Source: JBCCFK01 sp965262315 (GTDB taxonomy: Bacteria > Actinomycetota > Acidimicrobiia > Acidimicrobiales > UBA8592). Taken from it: DNA of 11,204 nucleotides. The notes below the pieces were generated by a model that was not told the DNA's origin, searched no databases, and saw nothing but the letters and a program-made list of their open reading frames with translations. This document shows, piece by piece, positions 6,649-11,204 of the stretch. The stretch is taken from NCBI GenBank assembly GCA_965262315.1, contig CBDHFJ010000068.1, positions 1 to 11,204 of the forward strand, written 5' to 3'. How positions within the stretch are numbered: position 1 is the stretch's first letter; every line of letters starts with the position of its first letter. The position numbers were made by a program, and so were the translations under genes.

Positions 6649-7877
6649 CGTTCCTTCCGCCCACCATCGGCTCCCGCCGCCTCGCGGTCCGGGTGACGCG
6701 CGACGCCGAACGTCGGATCCGTGCCGGTCATCCCTGGGTCTTCGACCGTTCCATCGAGTCGGTGAGTCACGAGGGCCAGGCGGGCGACCTCGCGGTGATC
6801 TTCGACCATCAACGGGACTTCCTGGCCATCGGGCTGTGGGACCCCGACTCGCCGATCCGAGTGCGCGTCGTGCACCAGGGCAAGCCGACGACGATCGACG
6901 ACGACTTCTGGGCCGGTGCCGTGGTCGACGCCGTGGCGATCAGGGAGGGGCTGCGAGCCGACGTCGGGACCACCGGGATGCGCATCATCAACGGCGAGAA
7001 CGACGGGTTTGGTGGTCTGGTGGTCGACGTGTACGACACCGTCGGCGTGGTCAAGGTCTATTCGGCGGCCTGGTTCCCGCACCTGCCAGCGATCCTCGAC
7101 GCGCTGATCGACATGGTGGGCCTCGAGGTCGTGGTCGGCCGGCACAGCCGGCTGCTCGCCGGGCGGGACCGACACGGCTTGGACGACGGCGCCCCGCTGG
7201 TCGGTGCCGTCCCCGACGACGGCATCGTGGCGTTCCTCGAGCACGGACTGACCTTTCACGCCGATGTGGTCCGGGGCCAGAAGACGGGGCACTTCCTGGA
7301 TCAGCGCGACAACCGCGCCATGGTCGGCGGTCTGGCCTCCGACGCCCGGGTCCTGGACGTCTTCTGCCACTCGGGCGGCTTCAGCGTCCACGCAGCCGCC
7401 GGGGGCGCCCGGTCGGTCACGAGCGTCGACCAGTCGCCGCACGCGCTCCGCCAGGTGGCGGCACACCTCGAGGCCAATGCGTCGGTGACCTCGGCTGGTC
7501 GCTCCGAAACCGTCCAGGGTGATGCGTTCGAGGTGCTGGCCGAGATGGATCGGGCGGGGGAGCGGTTCGACGTGGTCGTGATCGACCCGCCGTCGTTCGC
7601 TGGTCGCCAGGCCGCAGTGGCTGGTGCCCTCCGGTCCTACGCACGCCTCACGATCGCTGGCCTGGCGGTGCTGGCGGACGGCGGCACCCTCGTACAGGCA
7701 TCGTGCTCGGCGAGGGTGAGCAGCGACGACTTCGTGGCGGTCGTCAACGGTGCCGCGGCCGAAGTCGGTGTCGCGCTCGACGACCAGATCGTCACCGGCC
7801 ACGCGATCGACCACCCGGTCACGTTCTCCGAAGGCGCCTACCTCAAGGCCGTCTTCGCCACCGCCAACCGGCTCTGA
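6645..7877 (+). CDS. RlmI-like class I SAM-dependent rRNA methyltransferase
   Basis: A 410-residue protein, close to E. coli RlmI (396), which makes m5C1962 in 23S rRNA. An N-terminal PUA domain is marked by RIRAGHPWVF (about 24-33). The central part has the family signature NGENDGFGGLVVDVYD (from 116) and GQKTGHFLDQRDNR (211-224). The Rossmann methyltransferase domain has motif I VLDVFCHSGGFSVHAA (236 on), an acidic residue ending the next strand (SVDQS), the catalytic motif DPPSF (314-318) and SCS with C354. GTG 6645 overlaps the permease stop by 4 nt (GTGA), and the family N-terminus begins shortly after, so longer upstream extensions are rejected. It is the last gene of the operon and faces the minus-strand TauD-type gene. 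Whether it modifies the same base as RlmI is not proven by sequence. Confidence 0.9.
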   Translation: MTFLPPTIGSRRLAVRVTRDAERRIRAGHPWVFDRSIESVSHEGQAGDLAVIFDHQRDFLAIGLWDPDSPIRVRVVHQGKPTTIDDDFWAGAVVDAVAIREGLRADVGTTGMRIINGENDGFGGLVVDVYDTVGVVKVYSAAWFPHLPAILDALIDMVGLEVVVGRHSRLLAGRDRHGLDDGAPLVGAVPDDGIVAFLEHGLTFHADVVRGQKTGHFLDQRDNRAMVGGLASDARVLDVFCHSGGFSVHAAAGGARSVTSVDQSPHALRQVAAHLEANASVTSAGRSETVQGDAFEVLAEMDRAGERFDVVVIDPPSFAGRQAAVAGALRSYARLTIAGLAVLADGGTLVQASCSARVSSDDFVAVVNGAAAEVGVALDDQIVTGHAIDHPVTFSEGAYLKAVFATANRL

Positions 7878-8727
7878 GTCGGCGGTTCAGGCGGCCGGGG
7901 CCTCGGTGCCCACGATCGACACCCGCCTCGCCGTAGCGGCGGTTGGGGTAGTAGTCCCAGACCGCGTGGTGCTGGGTGCAACGGTTGTCCCAGAAGGTCA
8001 AGGTGTTGGGCTCCCACCGCACCCGGCACGCCAGCTTCGGCGTCCGGGCGATGTGACCGAAGAGGAAGTCCAGGAGGGCCCGACTCTCGGCGGGCGCGAG
8101 GCCTTTGATGCGGGCGGTGAATCCACTGTTGACGTAGAGGATCTTGCGGCCGGTCTCGGGATGGGTGGTGATGACCGGGTGCTCGTTGCGGGGGTAGCCG
8201 CCGTCGGGTGGGGTGCTGCCGTAGGCGCCCACGTAGGGAAGCGCACCGTCGTGGATGGCGGTGAGCCCACCGAGGAACTGCTTCATCGGCTCGGACAGCA
8301 TCTCGTAGGCCAGGTACATGTCGGCGTAGAGGGTGTCACCGCCGCCGTCGGGTGGGGTCTCGGTGATGTAGAGCATCGATCCGAGGGGCGGCACGGGGTC
8401 GCAGGTGACGTCGGTGTGCCAGCCCTCGCCCGCGGTGTACTTGGACTCGGCCGTGGTCTTCACCAGCAGGATCTCGGGGTCGACGACCTCGCGTGCGCCG
8501 GCGGCGTTCATCGGGTGGGTGTGGAGGGTGCCCCAGTGTCGTCCCAGCGCCTTGTGTTGGTCTCGTGTGAGGCGTTGGTCGCGGAAGACCAGCACCGACC
8601 AGTCGAGGAAGGCCTGTTTGACGTCGGCGATCTGTGCGTCAGTCGGGTCGGCGAGGTCGACACCGTGGACCTCGGCCCCGATGTGCGGCGTGAGCGGTGT
8701 GACGTCGATGGTCTGGTAGTCGGCCAT
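7843..8727 (-). CDS. TauD/TfdA-family Fe(II)/2-oxoglutarate dioxygenase with a probable C-terminal frameshift
   Basis: The frame reads 294 residues, but only the first 267 or so look native. The Fe(II) ligands are clear: H104 and D106 (GEGWHTDVT) and distal H253 (NRCTQHHAVWDY). GGGDT (T132) and R264 (PNRR) match the residues that hold 2-oxoglutarate in TauD. The N-terminus (PLTPHIGAEVHGVDL) is typical. After YYPNRRYGE the frame turns into an Arg/Gly-rich tail overlapping the methyltransferase gene. Dropping one base of the GG pair at 7926-7927 gives YGERVSIVGTEAPAA and a stop at 7887-7889, a normal family ending. The recovered Arg is 15 residues after H253, like Arg270 of E. coli TauD, which binds the taurine sulfonate. 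So this is a sequencing error or a recent mutation. The family uses taurine, sulfonates, carboxylates or phenoxy acids; the substrate is unknown. GGGGGG lies 6 nt before the ATG. It follows the crotonase gene by 45 nt, probably in one operon. Confidence 0.85.
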   Translation of the reverse strand: MADYQTIDVTPLTPHIGAEVHGVDLADPTDAQIADVKQAFLDWSVLVFRDQRLTRDQHKALGRHWGTLHTHPMNAAGAREVVDPEILLVKTTAESKYTAGEGWHTDVTCDPVPPLGSMLYITETPPDGGGDTLYADMYLAYEMLSEPMKQFLGGLTAIHDGALPYVGAYGSTPPDGGYPRNEHPVITTHPETGRKILYVNSGFTARIKGLAPAESRALLDFLFGHIARTPKLACRVRWEPNTLTFWDNRCTQHHAVWDYYPNRRYGEAGVDRGHRGPGRLNRRLRAGWRWRRRP

Positions 8728-8772
8728 GCGGTTCCCCCCGGTTCGGCTGGCTCGATCGTAGTTGGCTGCGGC

Positions 8773-9540
8773 TCAGCCGTTCCGCGCCGCGAGGTAGGCG
8801 GCTGCCCGCTCGCGGGCCACGGGGTCTCGCTGGGCGTTCTCGAGCAGGGGCACGCCGAGCCACGCGTCTGCCGTGGAGGCGACGTTCTCGGCGGCGGTGA
8901 CGACCTGGCGCTTGGTGACCCGGAGGACCGACGGCGCCTTCTTCAGCAGGGCGCGGGCGAACTCCTCGGTGGCTGCCTCGAGCTCGGCCCGGGGGACGAC
9001 TCGGTTGACGAAGGCCAGTGACTTGGCCTCGTGGGCGTCGAAGGGGCGACAGGTCATCACCAGTTCGCGGGTCATCGCCGGACCGATCTCGCGCACGAGG
9101 CGCGGGATGCCGCCCCAGGCCAGCGGGATGCCCAGGTCGACCTCGGGGATGGCGAAGTTGGTGTTGTCGGCGGCGATCCGCATGTCGCAGGCGGCGGCGA
9201 GGACCAGGCCACCACCGATGCAGTGCCCGTGGATGGAGGCGATGGTGACGGCGTTCATCGCCTCCACCGCGGTGGCCATCTCGCCGCCCAACTCGGCCCC
9301 GCCCTTCCCGGGCGGCGGGTCGTTGAACTGGCGCAGGTCGAAGCCCGCGGAGAAGGCCCGTTCGCCGGCGCCGGTGACGATCACCACGACGGCATCGCTC
9401 GTGTCGAACCATCGGGCGGCCTCGGCGATCTCGGCCAGGCAGTCGACCCCGAGCGGGTTCAGGGCCTCGGGCTGATTCAGGGTCAGGCGGCCGAGACCGT
9501 CGTCGTCGACGGACACCGTGAGGGTGGAGAAGTCGGGCAT
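8773..9540 (-). CDS. Enoyl-CoA hydratase/isomerase (crotonase) family protein
   Basis: A 255-residue protein, the normal crotonase size. The CoA/oxyanion-hole segments are present: ERAFSAGFDLRQF (60-72) and HGHCIGGGLVLAAACD (104-119), followed by AIPEVDLGIPLAWGGIPRLV (130-149). E133 aligns with the catalytic Glu164 of rat enoyl-CoA hydratase, but the Glu144 position (two residues after the GGG) is V113, so one of the two hydratase glutamates is missing. It may therefore be an isomerase, a hydrolase or another crotonase activity rather than a hydratase. The start MPDF at 9540 is chosen because GCAGGATG lies just upstream (9546-9553); a GTG at 9561 would add seven residues. It is first in a minus-strand pair with the TauD-type gene and divergent from an acyl-CoA dehydrogenase remnant, hinting at a former acyl-CoA degradation locus. 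Confidence 0.9.
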   Translation of the reverse strand: MPDFSTLTVSVDDDGLGRLTLNQPEALNPLGVDCLAEIAEAARWFDTSDAVVVIVTGAGERAFSAGFDLRQFNDPPPGKGGAELGGEMATAVEAMNAVTIASIHGHCIGGGLVLAAACDMRIAADNTNFAIPEVDLGIPLAWGGIPRLVREIGPAMTRELVMTCRPFDAHEAKSLAFVNRVVPRAELEAATEEFARALLKKAPSVLRVTKRQVVTAAENVASTADAWLGVPLLENAQRDPVARERAAAYLAARNG

Positions 9541-9545
9541 GTCGT

Positions 9546-9553
9546 CATCCTGC
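9546..9553 (-). promoter_or_regulatory. Shine-Dalgarno GCAGGATG supporting the crotonase start
   Basis: AGGAT on the minus strand lies 6 nt before ATG 9540. It favours the shorter start over GTG 9561. Confidence 0.5.
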
Positions 9554-9572
9554 CACGTCACTCCCGCAGCCC

Positions 9573-9578
9573 TACGCT
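9573..9578 (+). promoter_or_regulatory. Putative -10 box (TACGCT) before the dehydrogenase remnant
   Basis: This TAnnnT hexamer ends 6 nt before ATG 9585, the same geometry as the boxes at 2896, 9902 and 10821. It suggests that the promoter and start codon of the former gene are still recognisable. There is no clear -35. Confidence 0.3.
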
Positions 9579-9584
9579 GCCTCC

Positions 9585-9803
9585 ATGAGCGAACGATGTG
9601 AGCGTGGCCGCCCGGCCCGTTGCGCCGGCAACACGAGGGCAGAACGCTGACCGTTTGTCTCGAGCCCCTTCTACACCGACGACGACGAGGCGTTCCGCGA
9701 GGTCGTCCGGCAGTTCACCCAGAACGAGGCCACCCCGGCGTGGATCGAGCTGCTGGCCTGGCGTCTCTGCGCGACCTCGCCCCCCCGCCAGCTGGGGATC
9801 TGA
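9585..9803 (+). pseudogene. Decayed N-terminus of an acyl-CoA dehydrogenase
   Basis: ATG 9585 opens a frame that stops at TGA 9648-9650 after 21 codons (MSERCERGRPARCAGNTRAER). In the same frame, without a new start codon, comes SPFYTDDDEAFREVVRQF and TQNEATPAWIE. This matches the opening helix of acyl-CoA dehydrogenases, which typically read F-Y-T-x-D-H-E-x-F-R-x-x-V-R-x-F followed by E-x-x-P-x-x-x-x-W-E. After that the frame reads LLAWRLCATSPPRQLGI and stops at 9801-9803. The +2 frame instead gives AGLASLRDLAPPPAGDL, closer to the family's W-E-x-A-G-x-x-x-R-D-L-W, so a small frame-shifting deletion near 9750-9760 is likely. The remaining 320 or so residues of a normal dehydrogenase are absent. 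This is a remnant, not a functional gene; the call rests on about 40 residues. Confidence 0.55.
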
Positions 9804-9815
9804 CCGCGTCCCTTG

Positions 9816-9856
9816 GATTTGTGAAGGGTTCGGGGTGCCGGAACCCTTCACAAATC
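9816..9856. repeat. Perfect 16-bp inverted repeat with 9-nt loop
   Basis: GATTTGTGAAGGGTTC (9816-9831) and GAACCCTTCACAAATC (9841-9856) are exact reverse complements around GGGGTGCCG. The arms are far more AT-rich than the surroundings. It lies 12 nt after the last stop of the dehydrogenase remnant and 58 nt before psuG. It could act as a terminator in either direction, but no T-run follows. A dispersed palindromic repeat or a scar of a mobile element is the alternative. Confidence 0.8.
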
Positions 9857-9867
9857 GTGGAACGTGG

Positions 9868-9900
9868 GGCTGCGGACACGTGCTGGTCAACAGCGCAGCC
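9868..9900. promoter_or_regulatory. 7-bp inverted repeat upstream of psuG
   Basis: GGCTGCG (9868-9874) and CGCAGCC (9894-9900) are exact reverse complements 19 nt apart, ending one base before the putative -10 box of psuG. The position would span the -35 region, so an operator is conceivable. A match this short in GC-rich DNA could be chance. Confidence 0.25.
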
Positions 9901-9901
9901 G

Positions 9902-9907
9902 TAGCCT
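9902..9907 (+). promoter_or_regulatory. Putative -10 box (TAGCCT) of psuG
   Basis: This TAnnnT hexamer ends 7 nt before ATG 9915, and no Shine-Dalgarno sequence is seen in between. Both facts suggest leaderless transcription of psuG. No convincing -35 is visible. Confidence 0.4.
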
Positions 9908-9914
9908 GAGCCGC

Positions 9915-10823
9915 ATGCATGAGCTCTTGCAGGTCACCGACGAGGTCGCCGACGCACTGTCCGGCGGGAACGCCGTGGTGGCGCTGGAGTCCACGATCAT
10001 CACCCATGGGATGCCGTACCCGGCCAACGTCCAGACGGCCCAGGCCGTCGAGGCGGACGTGCGGGCGGGTGGAGCCGTTCCTGCCACGCTCGCGCTCGTC
10101 GACGGCAGGCTCCGGGTCGGGCTCACGGCCGACGAACTGGACCGCCTCGGCCAGGTGGACGACGCCTCCAAGGTCAGCCGGCGCGATCTGCCGTTCGTGC
10201 TGCAGTCCGGCGGTGTCGGCGGCACCACCGTGGCCGCCACGATGATCGTCGCCGCAATGGCAGGCATCGACGTGTTCGCCACCGGCGGTATCGGCGGGGT
10301 GCACCGAGGTGCGACGCGCACCTACGACGTCTCGGCCGACCTCCAGGAGCTGGCCCAGACCGACGTGACGGTGGTGTCGGCGGGCTTCAAGTCGATCCTC
10401 GACCTCGATCTCACCATGGAGTACCTCGAGACCCACGGCGTCCCCGTGGTCGGGTACGGCACCACCACGCTGCCGGCCTTCTACACCCGAGAGTCGGATC
10501 TCACCCTCGACCACGCGGTCGACACACCAGAAGCCGTCGCCGAGATCATCCGCCTCCGTCGCACCCTCGGCCTGACCGGCGGGATGGTCGTCGCCAACCC
10601 GATTCCTGAGTCCGATGCCATGGACCGCTCCGAGATCGACGCCGCCATCGATCAGGCCGTCGCCGAGGCCGACGAGCAGGGCATCACGGGCAAGGACGTC
10701 ACGCCGTACCTCCTCGGGCGCATCGTCGAGCTGACCGGCGAGCGCAGCCTCGCGGCCAACGTGGCACTCGTGCGCAACAACGCACGAGTCGCCGCTGGTA
10801 TCGCGAAGGCGCTCACGGCATAA
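9915..10823 (+). CDS. psuG: Pseudouridine-5'-phosphate glycosidase
   Basis: A 302-residue protein (E. coli PsuG 312). It splits the C-glycosidic bond of pseudouridine 5'-phosphate to uracil and ribose 5-phosphate, the second step of pseudouridine breakdown in the cytoplasm. Family motifs are nearly all intact: ALESTIITHGMPYP with catalytic E25, DDASKVSRRDLP with K86 (the Schiff-base lysine), QSGGVGGTTVAAT, ATGGIGGVHRGATRTYDVSADL with D142 (metal site), VVSAGFKSILDL and AANVALVRNNARVAAG with N282. Their spacing matches E31, K93, D149 and N289 of the E. coli enzyme. The start at ATG 9915 is preferred over GTG 9864, which would add residues unlike the family and overlap the inverted repeat at 9868. 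No psuK kinase is visible next to it; the next gene is an oxygenase. It may lie elsewhere or upstream of this window. Confidence 0.95.
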   Translation: MHELLQVTDEVADALSGGNAVVALESTIITHGMPYPANVQTAQAVEADVRAGGAVPATLALVDGRLRVGLTADELDRLGQVDDASKVSRRDLPFVLQSGGVGGTTVAATMIVAAMAGIDVFATGGIGGVHRGATRTYDVSADLQELAQTDVTVVSAGFKSILDLDLTMEYLETHGVPVVGYGTTTLPAFYTRESDLTLDHAVDTPEAVAEIIRLRRTLGLTGGMVVANPIPESDAMDRSEIDAAIDQAVAEADEQGITGKDVTPYLLGRIVELTGERSLAANVALVRNNARVAAGIAKALTA

Positions 10824-10826
10824 CAT
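10821..10826 (+). promoter_or_regulatory. Putative -10 box (TAACAT) overlapping the psuG stop
   Basis: TAACAT, whose first three bases are the psuG stop codon, ends 7 nt before ATG 10834. No Shine-Dalgarno is present in the 10-nt gap. It may give the oxygenase gene its own leaderless transcript. Confidence 0.4.
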
Positions 10827-10833
10827 CGCAACC

Positions 10834-11204
10834 ATGACGGTCACCCCGGCCACCGACGCCCTGCCGATCGTCGCCTTCGACCGTTGGCGGGGGAGCGACG
10901 CCGACCGCGCCGCCATGGCCGACGAGGTGCGCCAGATCTGCCACGACATCGGGTTCTTCCTGCTCGTCGACCACCCGATCCCGCACGACTTCATGGATCG
11001 GGTCTTCTCCACCATGCGCGACCTGTTCGCGCTGCCCACCGAGCAGAAGCTGTTGATCGACAAGCGCAACTCCCGCCACTTCCGTGGCTGGGAGGGCGAA
11101 GGGGCCGAGTACACGAACAACCGGCCCGACATCCGTGAGCAGGTCGACCTGTGGAGCGAGCATCCGGCCCGCGAGCGTGACGTCGAACCGGCCTACCTGC
11201 GGTT
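10834..11204 (+). CDS. Isopenicillin-N-synthase-like 2-oxoglutarate/Fe(II) oxygenase, 5' part
   Basis: The first 123 residues are in the window and the frame is open to the end. The sequence matches the DIOX_N region of the isopenicillin-N-synthase-like family: LPIVAFDRW at the start, then EVRQICHDIGFFLLVDHPIP, a helix with MDRVFSTMRDLFALPTEQK and the conserved FRGWEGEGAEYTNNRPDIRE followed by QVDLWSE. The catalytic H-x-D...H Fe(II) triad and the 2-oxoglutarate RxS motif would lie downstream, outside the window, so activity cannot be judged. The substrate is unknown; bacterial members oxidise amino acids, nucleobase-like compounds or secondary metabolites. It starts 10 nt after psuG, so co-transcription or its own leaderless promoter are both possible. 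Confidence 0.85.
   Translation, partial: MTVTPATDALPIVAFDRWRGSDADRAAMADEVRQICHDIGFFLLVDHPIPHDFMDRVFSTMRDLFALPTEQKLLIDKRNSRHFRGWEGEGAEYTNNRPDIREQVDLWSEHPARERDVEPAYLR

Noticed and set aside
6144..7814. 556-codon open frame on the minus strand
   Set aside because: It is antisense to the permease end and the RlmI-like gene, whose motifs are clear. Its composition (many Asp/His/Val/Arg runs) is the usual shadow of high-GC codon bias.
7878..7960. Possible shared terminator between the convergent RlmI-like and TauD-type genes
   Set aside because: Only short, imperfect GC pairings are present; no stem comparable to those at 1168 or 1991.
9558..11132. 524-codon open frame on the minus strand
   Set aside because: It runs antisense through psuG and the oxygenase gene, both well supported by motifs, and shows no domain of its own.
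1..11204. CRISPR array, tRNA/rRNA genes, phage or transposase genes
   Set aside because: No spaced direct repeats, no tRNA-like cloverleaf and no integrase or transposase motifs were seen on either strand.

Overview
The window is a GC-rich (about 70% by eye) piece of bacterial chromosome. It shows strong third-position G/C bias, GTG and TTG starts, 4-nt gene overlaps, several probable leaderless starts with TAnnnT -10 boxes 6-7 nt from the start codon, and secreted FG-GAP and RTX-type proteins. This combination suggests a free-living actinobacterium, possibly of the Acidimicrobiia/Ilumatobacter type. The lineage is an inference from style, not from a marker gene.

Layout. (1) 1-2016: two extracellular Ca-binding repeat proteins on +. 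The first is the 3' end of an FG-GAP beta-propeller protein with a strikingly even 70-residue repeat, the second a Sec-exported RTX-type protein. Each is followed by a strong GC hairpin, and the second hairpin carries a 34-bp tandem duplication. (2) 2098-4081: an IclR-type regulator, then a membrane-anchored coiled-coil protein of unknown function. (3) 4170-7877: a tightly coupled four-gene operon on + (TfoX-N-like protein, fold-type II PLP ammonia-lyase of the serine racemase/hydroxyaspartate dehydratase type, MFS permease, RlmI-like rRNA methyltransferase). Each junction is a 4-nt overlap using GTG or TTG. A palindrome lies just upstream. (4) 7843-9540: a minus-strand pair, a crotonase-family protein followed by a TauD-type dioxygenase whose C-terminal codons appear frameshifted. 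(5) 9541-9914: no intact gene. It holds a decayed acyl-CoA dehydrogenase N-terminus and a perfect 16-bp inverted repeat. (6) 9915-11204: pseudouridine-5'-phosphate glycosidase (psuG), then the start of an isopenicillin-N-synthase-like 2-oxoglutarate/Fe(II) oxygenase that runs off the end.

Working together. The lyase and permease could form a small amino/hydroxy-acid uptake and deamination unit, with the methyltransferase and TfoX-like protein as co-transcribed passengers. The crotonase and the divergent acyl-CoA dehydrogenase remnant look like part of a former acyl-CoA degradation locus. No phage, CRISPR, tRNA, rRNA or intact transposase was seen, and no convincing wholly new system. The features most worth a second look are the TauD frameshift, the dehydrogenase remnant with its adjacent palindrome, and the unknown membrane coiled-coil protein.
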